The notes beneath the pieces are model-generated. The model had not been told where the DNA came from. It saw only the letters and a list, made by a program, of their open reading frames with translations, and did not search any database. From Leidyana gryllorum EB-2025a (taxonomy: Eukaryota; Apicomplexa), in the NCBI GenBank assembly GCA_048772705.1, contig JBLWGC010000205.1, positions 103,656 to 167,655 on the forward strand: 64,000 nucleotides of DNA. The letters run 5' to 3'. Shown here piece after piece: positions 45,485 through 55,581 of this stretch (position 1 is its first letter; every line of letters starts with the position of its first letter). A program made the position numbers and the translations under genes.

Positions 45485-47558
45485 TCATAATACGTCTTGT
45501 AATGAGTCTCGATACCGAGTCAACATTGCCCAATACATTTCCTGATAAAGGCAACCGAAAATGAACGCGGAACGCAGCATATAAAGGGGAGGAATGCACC
45601 CCTCAAGCACCAATGTCCACAATTTCACCCCGTCACGACACCAAAAGAGTGTCAGTCAACTCACCCCGCCCATATCATTCATATGCTTCTCAACCTCAGC
45701 TTCAGTGGTACACGTAATCATTTTCCACGACTTGAACACCCGATCTTTGATCGAGCCTTCCCAAACCAATTTACAATGTTTGTCAAGACTCAATGTTTGG
45801 TCTTCGTCGTCCTCGTCGTCACCGTTGATGTCGTCGGGACTCCATTTTATTCTTCGCAACATTAATGCTTTATACTTTTTGATTGCTCGAGGACCCCCTG
45901 CGAGCGAGAGATAGACGAACATCAGGTACAGCAGGTCGCGAGCTCACCTTCAATGGCCACCATGTTCCCGACCCCCGGACAGAGGACGCAGACTCCGGTG
46001 ACATGGAGTTGTTTGGCATTCGTGTGGATCTGCAAGGGAGCTTGTCGGAGAAAGACAAAGAGAGAGAGAGAGAGAGAGTCACCTTATATAACTGTTTGGT
46101 GTCTGTGACATTCTTTAGCGCAAATACGGCACATTGCACCGCCACATTGGTTTCGTCCTTTTGCATCCACTTCGCTGCGACCTTTTCCGCTCTTCGCTCC
46201 TTGGACAATTTCTTGCTGGCGTTGCGAGCTTCGTGGGTGGCCAAGCGGTCTCGAACTTGCTTTCGCACTTTCTGCTCCGTGGCAGTGGGCCCGGCAACCG
46301 CCTCCTCGCCCAACACCCGCATGAGGTTCGACAGTTTGGTTTTCGGAGGGTCAGGCGGAATCAGACCCATCCGTATTTTATCTTGTTTCTCCTGCTCGCG
46401 GATCTTCCGCTTCCGTCGACGCATCTTTTTCCGCTCCCTCTCAGTCAGATAGATAACAGCCGCCGTCTGCGTCAAGTCCTTCTCGGCAATGGGCTCGATG
46501 GGCACTGGATGCTCCACCAAATGCGTTATTTGCTTCTCCACTATCCGATAGGGGAAAGTATCATCAGACACATCGGGAGGCGGAACCAGGACCACACTTC
46601 CGCTGATCTCTCCTTCACAAGGCGCCGGCTGGGCTTCAGACCAACCCGTCCCTCTCTCACCCTTCTTCCGAGCTTTGGCTGCCTTTCTTGCCGCGATCTC
46701 GGCTGCAGGCAACCGCTCCACCAGTGCAATATCCCAAGACTCGAGTTCAGGAAATGCGTCTTGACGCTTTCTCTGGAGGGGAACCATTTGACGATTGTGG
46801 ACCACAGGCTCGCGCCGGTCTTCGGGACCCTCGGCAGCATCCGCCGCATCACGCGCAACAGCACTCAGGAATATCCCCTGGGCGTTCCGTCCACCCTTAC
46901 CCGACCAGCCTTCGCTGCGACGCAAGAAATGGTCAGCTGCAGCTCGGGCCTTGATCGTACTGTCGTCTATCACTGGCAGAGCACCAGCGGCGCCACTCAA
47001 CTTGAGGCTGTCGATTCCGCCCTTTCCATTGTTGGCCTTCCGCTCGAGATTCTGTTGACGACGCAGATAGAAACCAGACTCAACAAAGCGTAACCCTTGC
47101 TTCTTGAGCTGAATATAAAAGTACAAGTCAGACAGAACACGTCATTCAAACACTCTCACCTTGTTGCCTCCACTCTTCAGCGAAGGATCGAACCAAGGAT
47201 TCTGAGCGGGGTCACTGAACGCCTTGAGGTTGATCTTGCTGACTTTATACACTTGCTTTATCTTGGCCTCTTTCTCAAGGTTCTTGTTGATCTTCAGTGT
47301 GGCATATTTCGGCCTGAAACCATCCAAAAGACTGCTGGCACCGCCCGCCGGACGCTGGGGGGGCGCCGCTGACGAAAAGCGGGAATTTGCCAGCGCCTCA
47401 CGAGCTGCAGCTGCCCGTGCTAGAACGGCTTCCTTATTGAAGGCCAGTGGAACGGCACTGGGAGCTCCCGCAGTCGCGGTTTGTGGTTGTGCGGCCGGAA
47501 CTTCCCCCCATCGCGTCCTACGCTTTTTGGGCTCGGGTTCGCGGCTCTCGCCTTCCAT
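45485..47558 (-). CDS. PRPF3: U4/U6 snRNP protein PRPF3
   Basis: Spliceosomal tri-snRNP component contacting U4/U6 RNA. Five exons: 47160-47558, 46083-47108, 45948-46029, 45665-45897, 45485-45541; 598 residues. The N terminus is KKRRTRWGEVP; the PRP3 domain includes ITHLVEHPVPIEP, YLTERERKKMRRRKRKIREQ and PKTKLSNLMRVLGEEAV. The DUF1115 part is spread over the last exons: NAKQLHVTGVCVLCPGVGNM, ALMLRRIKWS, LVWEGSIKDRVF and the final MYWAMLTRYRDS. Intron 46030-46082 has a CT run on the sense strand. The terminal 57-nt exon follows a 123-nt intron. Its N-terminal PWI domain is not evident. Confidence 0.92.
46060..46078. repeat. AG repeat (CT on sense strand) in PRPF3 intron
   Basis: Nine AG units on the plus strand within intron 46030-46082 of the minus-strand PRPF3 gene; on the sense strand a pyrimidine CT run near the donor. 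Confidence 0.85.
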
Positions 47559-47894
47559 AGTGTGCGAAAAAAAGTGGTCTACTGGTGTGGGTCGATGTGG
47601 GTGTCAAGTGGTGTGGACCTCAAGTGAGCCCCTTGCCCCGACGTTGGCTTTTGGGACTGTTCTGCAATAGTCACATTGGCTGCCCGTTTGTGGTATGGGC
47701 AGCCCCAATCTTGACAGCACACACGTGTGTATGTAGCATCTTGGAGCCGGTTTTGTTGGTTTTGATGCGCTGTGTCCGTCGGCCGAGTTTGTTTCGTGTT
47801 GAGTGATGCTGGCATTGCCAAGCGGTGGTTGATTGACTGATTAGCTGGAGATGTGAGTGGTGAGCTTTTGTTGGTCGTGTTTTTTGGGTGTCCT
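47559..47894. other. Divergent spacer PRPF3 / Dcu transporter
   Basis: About 340 bp. It contains the palindrome ACACACGTGTGT at 47719-47730. An upstream GTG-initiated extension of the transporter frame exists (from 47853) but the first ATG is at 47895. No other coding potential seen. Confidence 0.4.
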
Positions 47895-49445
47895 ATGTCA
47901 ATCGAAACGATCGGAAAGGCGGGTTTGTTCCTGATCGAGTTGCTGGTGTTGTTAGTATGTGTGGCTCTCGGAGCCCGTATAGGTGGGTTGGCGATCGGAT
48001 TCTATGGAGGACTGGGTATGGCCCTCTATTGTTTCTTCTTCCAAATGGATGCGGGAATGATTCCGTACGATGTGATGATGATCATTATGGCGTGCGTTAG
48101 CGCTGTTGGTGCGATGCAGGCTGCTGGTGGATTGGACTATGCAGTATATTTATGTGAGAGGTTACTTCGTTCACGTCCCAGTTGGATAATATTTCTGGCG
48201 CCTTTGACGACTTTCTTGCTTACAGTGTTGGCGGGAACTGGGCACACGACTTACAGTGCTCTGCCGGTGATAATAGAAGTGTCCAAGGACAGCGGTATCA
48301 AGCCGTGTCGGCCGTTGTCGATAGCGGTTGTAGCTAGTCAGCTGGCGATTTGCGCAAGTCCAATAAGCGCGGCAATAACATGGTTGGATGAGTCTGTGAA
48401 GAGCGAAGAGCAGTACGATTTTGGATATCTTCATTTACTGGGAGTGCTGATTCCCTCTTGTTTCATCGCCACATTCATTGGAGCAGTGGTGGTGAATTTG
48501 CGCAAAGGAAAGTATCTGTACGACGATCCTGTGTTTATCAAACGGTTAGCTCGAGGGGATTGCAAGATGCGTACGACTCTTCCAGACGAGACGATAGAGA
48601 AGGTTCGAGCTTTACGGTTAGAAATGGCCGAAGCCTCAAGAGCGAAGCGCAATGACGATAGGCTGACGCCATATCAATTGATGGTCAATAGCGCCAATGC
48701 TGACGGGGATGGCGCTTCTGCGGTTGGAGTCGAAGATAATCTGTCTTTCCTGATGCTCCCATCCGCGCTGGGTGCAAATCGCTCCGTTATACTGCCGGGT
48801 GCCCGACGAAGTTGTTTGATCTTCTTGCTGGGAGTGGGCTGCATAGTGGGATACTCTATATGCATAAGCCCTACCGTGGTACCCAGATGGCGGTCGGAAG
48901 ACAAGCATATCCGCAGCTCAGACGCCGTAGTTGTCATATTCCTTACGGTGGCAGCTCTGATCATCCATTTCACTCACATTGATCCCGCCTCCATCACCCT
49001 CACTTCAACTTTCCGTTCGGGCCTCAATGGCTGTGTTTGCGTACTCGGTGTCGCCTGGATGGGCAATACTTTTGTCACGAATCAATTAGACCACATACGC
49101 AGCATTTCTGGAAACTTATTCGAAGTCGCGTCATGGCTCTTCCCTCTGATTGCCTTTGTGGCCGCTATCTTACTCTACAGTCAGGCGTCTACTCTCATGG
49201 CATTATGGCCGCTTGCGTTCGATCTCCACGTCAACGGACTCACTATGGTGGCCTCGGTGCCCGCCACCGGTGCTCTTTTCATTCTGCCCACCTATCCCAC
49301 ACTTCTCACGGCCGCGGAGATGGACGACACTGGATCTACCAAACTTGGCCGATACGTCTTTGATCATTCTTTCATTCTTCCCGGACTCCTCTCAATCGTT
49401 CTCGCGGTTGTACTCGCTTATGGATTCGGGGCCATCATACTGTGA
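47895..49445 (+). CDS. Anaerobic C4-dicarboxylate transporter, DcuA/DcuB type
   Basis: In bacteria this carrier exchanges fumarate, malate or aspartate for succinate during anaerobic growth. Single exon, 516 residues. It follows the bacterial family along its whole length: ELLVLLVCVALGARIGGLA, IGFYGGLG, MMIIMACVSAVGAMQAAGGL, LTVLAGTGHTTYSALPVI, KPCRPLSIAVVASQLAI followed by CASPISAA, CVLGVAWMGNTFV and FILPTYPTLLTAAEMDDTG. Only the central loop (about residues 225-280) is longer and charged. About 12 membrane segments. No intron, in a region where most genes have several; probably acquired from a bacterium. Where it sits in the cell (plasma membrane or a mitochondrion-related organelle) cannot be told. 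Confidence 0.93.
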   Translation: MSIETIGKAGLFLIELLVLLVCVALGARIGGLAIGFYGGLGMALYCFFFQMDAGMIPYDVMMIIMACVSAVGAMQAAGGLDYAVYLCERLLRSRPSWIIFLAPLTTFLLTVLAGTGHTTYSALPVIIEVSKDSGIKPCRPLSIAVVASQLAICASPISAAITWLDESVKSEEQYDFGYLHLLGVLIPSCFIATFIGAVVVNLRKGKYLYDDPVFIKRLARGDCKMRTTLPDETIEKVRALRLEMAEASRAKRNDDRLTPYQLMVNSANADGDGASAVGVEDNLSFLMLPSALGANRSVILPGARRSCLIFLLGVGCIVGYSICISPTVVPRWRSEDKHIRSSDAVVVIFLTVAALIIHFTHIDPASITLTSTFRSGLNGCVCVLGVAWMGNTFVTNQLDHIRSISGNLFEVASWLFPLIAFVAAILLYSQASTLMALWPLAFDLHVNGLTMVASVPATGALFILPTYPTLLTAAEMDDTGSTKLGRYVFDHSFILPGLLSIVLAVVLAYGFGAIIL

Positions 49446-49787
49446 CCTCCGCTGCCTGCGAAGACGGAGACGGAGACATCACAATCACAAACACACGCAC
49501 GCTGCCCTTATACCCTCTTCTCTATCTGATAGCTTATCGAAGGACTGCGTTTGCTCTGCTGATCGAATACCACTCACATCTGGACACCGGGTGCATGTGT
49601 TTTTTGCGAAGATTGTGATCTATAGAAATATGGCTGGGAAAAGTGCAGCATTTCGGCCCTTTATCGGGGAAGACTTCTTTTTTGAGGGCGTGTTGGTGGA
49701 TTGGGATGATGCGTACATAGAAATCACTCTGTATATGACCTCCTTCTTTAAGAGAAGGAGGCAGCGAAACCCTTTCTCGGCAAGTTG
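49446..49787. other. Spacer with possible small plus-strand frame
   Basis: After the transporter stop, an ATG at 49630 opens a frame reading MAGKSAAFRPFIGED and FFFEGVLVDWDDAYIEI, which resembles a small beta-barrel (Sm-like) start, but it soon runs into antisense of the F-box gene. It may be a short gene or a chance frame; confidence is low. Confidence 0.25.
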
Positions 49788-51741
49788 CTACCCATCCATG
49801 GCATACTCGTGGTGGTCATCCTCTGGCGGGTTGGGAGGGGGCACTGACGGGCTTTGCAGAGGTAATTGCCATCGGCTTAGTGTTCTGCAATGGTTGCTGG
49901 TGAACTGGCGTCTCATCCAGTCGGATTTAAAGTCGATCAGTCCGATATTGAATGGCGTTCGGCCTTTGACGGAGTATCCTGTGGGGTCTGTCGCTGCCAA
50001 TACTTGGTGGTACCAGTTGTTGAATGTGTGGGATCGGAGTGCGTCTCGCTCCCATCCCTCGCTAACGGCCGAGTCCCTCTTGTGCATGAGACAGATGAGT
50101 GCGGAGAAGGACTGCCAATAGAGTTCGAGTCTGTCATAGTGCTGTATTTCGGCGGCGTAGAGCTCGAAGAGGCTCTCAACACCGATTCTTGAGAATATCT
50201 GGCGGAGTGTTTCGTCCCGATAGTCCCCGCTGACCATCTCCAATATAACCTGAGACCAAAACGGCTGATAGCACTGAACCCCTCCAACACACAACCTGAT
50301 TGGTCGGTCCGTCCGTCTCCGCACAGCGTCGAGTATCAAATACCAGTAAATAATCAATTCAGAACTACTCAGATAATCTGGAATGGCTAAGTGCTGTACT
50401 CTGTACGTCTCCAGGACATCGAGGATAAATACCGCGACCCTATGGGCCTCGGTATCGTCTTCGTCCAATTCCCCTACCCATTCTGCCACAACTTGACACC
50501 CATCTGACACTCGTAGCGGAGGCAAATCGTCCTCCAATTGCTCTTCGTCGTAGTTGAGCTCAATCTCCACTCTCCGGGCGATCTCCAACCGTCGATTGAG
50601 GGTCCGAGACTCTTCACGTAACCTGTCCAATGTCACACGCTGGATGTGTTTGGTGAGCATCGGCCCTCTGTTCGACCTTGCCTCGTCGACGGCGGCCCCC
50701 TGTTTCTTTCTCACGGCCTCTGGGTGGATTGGAATGGCCCAAATACCCTCAGGGGTATCTTCTAACCCGTCCATTGGCACCACACATTCGGTGGAGGACA
50801 CACAAATGGGTTCGGTGACGTCCCATAAGGCCCGATGCAGGGTCGACTCTCTGTTCTTCATGTGACGCCAGTAGTTTGTGAACCCGTTGTACACGCCGTC
50901 AGCCTCTCTAAGCAACGGGATGTCGAAATAGTGCCAAAACTCACTTGGGATCTCCCGGCCATCGCGGCCTTTCACCGTCCGTTTCCGGGATGTCATGAAT
51001 AAACCACACATGCATCCCATCAATCTCATACTCGGCCTCGGGACGGATGACGGTGATTCCGGGTTGCTGCTCAGCGGACAGAGTCTCTCCTGCGTCGCTG
51101 TTAGTGATTAAAGGCTCACTCCCTGGCACCGCGGGCGAGTTGGTGATCGGTTGATACCCTCTGGGATACTGCGTGTCAATGATGACATGCGAATGAGATG
51201 TCTTCAAAAGATCTCGAATCCGTGACTCCCGACTGTTCAATATATCACACTTCAAGTACGGCAAACTGTCCCGATGGATTGCCAGAGTCCGCATCCTTTC
51301 GGCCTCGACAGTCACCGGGGCGGTAAGGGAACCGCGAACATAGAGATAACGAAGATTGGGAAATGTCAACACTGCTCGATCGTGACTGGTCTCCGTGGCA
51401 CATAGTGTCAGGTTTTGCACACTCGCCGATCCAATAGACGAAAAGGCTTCTGCGACCTCCCAACAAGAGTCTCCATAGATTGTCAAAGTGGTGACATTCC
51501 TCCCAAGATACTTCAAACCAGCGCGACCCCCCTTCTCTACGATGTCAATTCCCTGAACAAATTCTTCCCACACCACGTCATCAAACCATGCATGGGCTCT
51601 CTCAAGATAATTCCCAACCCACTGCCTACACCGACGTGATACCATACCTAAGCAGACCAGGTCTTTCAGTGATAGAAACTGGAATAGAGTTGGTGCAAAC
51701 ATTCGGATCGAACGCCCGTATAAGAAGTCATTTAACTTCAT
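49788..51741 (-). CDS. Diverged F-box paralogue of the array family
   Basis: Two exons, about 600 residues. Exon 1 begins MKLNDFLYGRSIRMFAPTLF and has an F-box core LFQFLSLKDLVCLGMVSRRC, then leucine-rich segments (VTTLTIYGDSCWEVAEAF, LTFPNLRYLYVRGSL). The second exon shares a C-terminal domain with the array genes (EMVSGDYRDETLRQIFSRIG beside EMISGRYTDETAALVLESLG). Reading frame changes between about 51010 and 50945; an intron from about 51010 to 50953 (58 nt, weak donor GTGTGG) would join the frames, otherwise it is a frameshift. It is flanked by two intronless bacterial-type genes. Start at ATG 51741. Confidence 0.62.
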
Positions 51742-52096
51742 CCTCAAATTCAAACTATAAAGTGCACGTGATGAAGACTAAATCGATCCGTCGTGCGCTC
51801 ACAACTCAGTTGCTGTCGAATTACCAAAAGCGTACAGCCTCTCCGTCCGACACCACTACACTCGAATTTCCTGCCTCAGATCGAGCCACACTCATATGAC
51901 CCCAGACCAGCTGCATGTTAACTTAAAACACGAGTTCCAACATGCCCAAAAAATTGGGTCTGGTCACCCAAACCACAGCCACCTTGGTTCGAAAGCCAGA
52001 TAGCCGACACACGTGTCTCCATCTGCACACACCCCTTCATTATGCACTCCGGAAGAAGGCCGTTGAAATGCTGGAAAAAATACTCATCAATCCATT
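51742..52096. other. Intergenic region
   Basis: About 355 bp between the divergent F-box paralogue and acetyltransferase genes. A CACACGTGT motif occurs near 52010. A plus-strand frame (51588-51899) overlaps the F-box gene and looks non-coding. Confidence 0.4.
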
Positions 52097-52729
52097 ATGA
52101 CGGAGGCTAATAAGTTGTGCATCTTCGAACGCCTGCGCAAGGGCGAACTCATATCGCCTGAGGATCCAGACGAGCACTTGCTGCTCGAAGCCTCCTATGC
52201 CACGAGGAAATTGCTGATTCAGATGAACAACGCCCCCGACCCCATCCAAGTGAGACATCTACTGAGTCAAATCACCAACACTGACATCGATCCCACTGTT
52301 AACGTCTTCACCCCCTTACACATCAATTATGGGAAGAATATAAAACTTGGGAAAAATGTTTTCATTAACTTCAACTGCACAATGCTGGATCTCGGCGGCA
52401 TCACCGTTGAAGACGACGTACTCATAGGACCTAATGTCAGCATACTGTCGGAAGGACACCCGATTTCCTTGCAAGACCGCCACGCACTCGCCACTGGAGC
52501 TATTCTAATAAAAAGACATGCCTGGATCGGCGCAGGAGCCGTCATAATGAAAGGCGTGACCATCGGCGAAAACTCCATTGTCGCCGCAGGCGCCATAGTC
52601 TCAAAAGATGTTCCTAGCAACACCATCGTTGGTGGCATTCCTGCCAGAACTCTTAGGGATATCGATGTGCCTGCTGCTAAGACTACGGCTCAAGTCCTCA
52701 GTGGTGGCGATTTAGACAAGCACTCTTGA
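52097..52729 (+). CDS. Maltose/galactoside O-acetyltransferase (hexapeptide repeat)
   Basis: Transfers acetyl from acetyl-CoA to sugars; trimeric left-handed beta-helix of the LacA/Maa/NodL group. Single exon, 210 residues, the usual bacterial length. The N-terminal helix pair (ASYATRKLLIQMNNAPD), then PLHINYGKNIKLGKNVFINF, CTMLDLGGITVEDDVLIGPN, the catalytic His segment SEGHPIS, AWIGAGAVIMKGVTIGENSI and VSKDVPSNTIVGGIPARTLR are all typical. Intronless, so a bacterial origin is likely. Its role here could be sugar detoxification or wall/cyst glycan modification; nothing in the window decides. Confidence 0.93.
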   Translation: MTEANKLCIFERLRKGELISPEDPDEHLLLEASYATRKLLIQMNNAPDPIQVRHLLSQITNTDIDPTVNVFTPLHINYGKNIKLGKNVFINFNCTMLDLGGITVEDDVLIGPNVSILSEGHPISLQDRHALATGAILIKRHAWIGAGAVIMKGVTIGENSIVAAGAIVSKDVPSNTIVGGIPARTLRDIDVPAAKTTAQVLSGGDLDKHS

Positions 52730-52892
52730 TCAGATCAGGACAACAAGCAAGACGATTGCCGGCGGTCGCGATCAATCACCGAGCGAAAGGCACATTCGTG
52801 TTTTTCCGGGGGACCAATACTGCACTAAACATTGTTAGCGCTCTATTCGCTCAAATTTCAATTCTCAGACCTTCACCCGACTCGTGATGAGA

Positions 52893-53340
52893 CATGGGGA
52901 TACAGGCGGTATAGAGAGTGTGCGGACGTATTTTGACAGTCGGGCCTATCAGTTTCTTAGAGCTGAGCCAGCGAGTGTCTGTGTAAGCTCACATTCCGGA
53001 AGAAAATGGAGGATCTGAGTCCATATGATTCCACTGAAGCCGATTTGCCTCATTTAACGGTCGACACCTTAACCGGAAACACACACTGCACACACACCGA
53101 ACACCGATCGACGGAGCCGCCGTGAGGCCCGATAATTGAAATGGAATCGTTCGAGCGCTTCCCAGAGCATGTCTGTCATCTTAGCGTTGCATCATTAATA
53201 ATAGTGTGCACAACAGTACCGGTACAATCGTATCAGTCAACAGTATTGCATTTTACATTTTGATCGGTTGCAAAATCGACATCTATTAAATTCATAATGT
53301 GTCATCATTGTGGTGCACAACACAAACTTATTACCGCTCA
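52893..53340 (-). pseudogene. Relic of an F-box array unit (5' end plus spacer)
   Basis: Sequence here matches the start of the array genes and the spacer upstream of the next unit. Around 52920-52945 the array phrase TATTTTGACAGTCGGG occurs, and from about 52998 the first 50 bp of exon 1 (ending in CAT for the start ATG) and the whole upstream spacer are nearly identical to the array. The coding part is cut to under 150 bp and has indels compared with intact copies, while the rest of the gene is absent. It marks the left edge of the tandem array and shows that a further unit once existed. Confidence 0.8.
53216..53225. promoter_or_regulatory. Palindrome GTACCGGTAC in array spacer
   Basis: A perfect 10-bp palindrome present in each array spacer (here and for example at 55458-55467 and 57692-57701), about 250 bp downstream of one unit's start region and 130 bp before the next stop codon in plus coordinates, i.e. 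upstream of each minus-strand gene start. Conservation across units and in the relic fits a promoter element, but recent duplication alone could explain it. Confidence 0.35.
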
Positions 53341-53344
53341 AATC

Positions 53345-55296
53345 TCAGTATCTCCCCGACTCGCCGAATGCTGGCCACAGAGCCTTTCTGATTCCCCAAT
53401 CGTGAAGTTCTGAGAATCTTCCTGACCACAGTCGATCAATGAGCCATTTGTGATCAGATGGCAAACGTCCTATTTTCATTTGAGACAGTCCCCACTTCGG
53501 CTGTGCCGCTTCTGACACCTCAGTGAGCAGTCCCCGATACCATAGCTGGATATGTATCAGCGGGAGTCTGCCGAAGCCTGAATGAATACCCCGCCAATAC
53601 TTTATCTGCCCATTCAGCCGTCGCCAAGCCGCCGACTTGTCGGTGAACGAGGAAAGCAAATAGTCATTTATCTCGCGCTTTTCAACTCCTAAACTTTCCA
53701 GAACGAGGGCCGCAGTCTCATCTGTGTAGCGGCCGGATATCATCTCGCTGATCGCTCGAGATAGAGGGCGCGTGAAAATCACAACACTCTGGAACCCGTG
53801 CCGCAGTCGCTTCCCAGAGGACTTCCAGATTGTGTGAGCGATCAAATAAAGCCACACGAGGTTCTCGAAGTATCCGTCCCAATCACTTATTGCCACACTG
53901 TCAATATCGAATCGCTCCAGAGCCTCTCTATATTCCGGGGCGTTCAGCCCATCCACAACCGGGGAGACACCACGGAGACCAAAGCTGAGGACGCGATGGC
54001 TCCCAGAGGGCCGTGGACAGTGTTCTGGTCGCCACGTTAGCCTTAGCTGCTGCCAAACGCTCAGCGTCAGTTCAACTCGCTCCAATGAGGCTAAGTCAGA
54101 GAAGTCTAAGGTGTCCACTCTCACTGTCGGGTCGGCAGTATTCACATAAACGAGACTCTTAGCCGTCGACCACTCCAACGAGTCAATTTTGAATCCGTCA
54201 GGCCATAAATAAATAACCCCATCCGATTCCGGAACAAATCCGGGGTCCTCTCGGAGTAGTGGTAGTCGCCAGATCCAATCAGGGAGGGTGGAGAGATCTC
54301 CGTTCTCAGCCAACTTCAGCCACGAAGGACACAGTATCTCACCAGGAGGCCCTTCACGCCGCAAGAACACAGAAAGCCACAGACACATACGCACCAATCC
54401 TTCCACACATTCTTTCGGAAAGAATTCACGTCGGCATCTCCACTGCTCTCTCAGGAAATCCCGAACGATTCCACATTCACTGTAGCATTACATCACAATA
54501 TTTCCAACAAACTGATCGCTTACCGCTCAGTCGTCGGACATCCGTCCTCGAGATGGACACTCCCTGGTGCCGTGGGATTATTGTGTGTCCACGCCGACGG
54601 CTGTGGCAATAGCAGGTGACACACACCTGTCTTCTTCCATCTATCATCGTGGGCGGAATCGTCTCCAAAATCGAGATTCCTCACTCCCCGCCACGCGTAC
54701 TCCATCCTCGTGTCGGCTACGTATATCACTGGAAACGGCGTCGAGGGAAGGGCGGCTGTGAAAGGTATCACAACCCATTCGGCTAATGAATGGGCTATGC
54801 GATCCCGACATGCTGCCGGCGCAATCAGTGTGCGTAGCTGTGGAGCAATCAACCGCAGACGAGTGAAGGGTGGTATGTCGACATCCACAGAAAATATTTC
54901 CAAAAGCGGAAGGGTCCACGTAATCTGGAGGAGATCCCTGGATAGGGTCCGACCCACCAAGTGCAACAATCTGAGTACGGGGAGACCCTTGACCATCAAA
55001 CGTTTCAGAAACTCAGCGGGTGCGTCATTCTGGTCCGCGGTTCCGTCTATTTCCACATACAAAAAGGTCAGCGATTCCCGAGAGCGATCCACCCAGCTCC
55101 AGAACCAAGAAGTGTGATATATCTGTCGTAGCAATACATCACAGAGGTACAGGTGTGTGGATCGGAATGGGGATGAAGGCGATTCAATGAGTGCGCGGAA
55201 GTATTTTGACAGTCGGGCTATCCGTGAAAGCTCGCATGTCGGAAGAAAATGGAGGATCTGAGTCCATATGATTCCACTGAAGCCGATTTGCCTCAT
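53345..55296 (-). CDS. F-box array gene, copy 1
   Basis: Exons 54524-55296 and 53345-54479, 44-nt intron; 635 residues. F-box at the very N terminus (SGIIWTQILHFLPTCELSRI, ARLSKYFRAL), then a leucine-rich part (VKGLPVLRLLHLVGRTLSRD, LPLLEIFSVDVDIPPF, APQLRTLI) that may form repeats. Exon 2 codes a 370-residue C-terminal domain, unknown, with many Trp (LPDWIWRLPLLREDPGF, FKIDSLEWS, WQQLRLTWRPEHCPR, IGRLPSDHKWLIDRLWSGR). Presumed SCF substrate receptor. It carries the ALPSTPF and NLDFGDD variants shared with copies 4 and 5. Confidence 0.8.
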
Positions 55297-55581
55297 TTAA
55301 CGGTCGACACCTTAACCGGAAACACACACTGCACACACATCGAACACCGATCAGCGGCCGCCGTGAGGCCCGATAGTTGGAATGGAATCGTTCGAGCGCT
55401 CCCCAGAGCGTTTCTGTCATCTTAGCGTTGCATCATTAATAAAAGTGATGCACAACTGTACCGGTACAATCGTATCAGTCGACAGTATGGCACATTTTGA
55501 TCGGTTGCAAAATCGACATCCAGCAAATTCATAATGTGTCATGATTGTGGTGCACAACACAAACTTATTACCGCTCAAATC

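Noticed and set aside
49150-50121. Long plus-strand frame of 323 codons
   Set aside because: It is mostly antisense to, or out of frame with, the Dcu and F-box genes; only a short piece from 49630 might be real.
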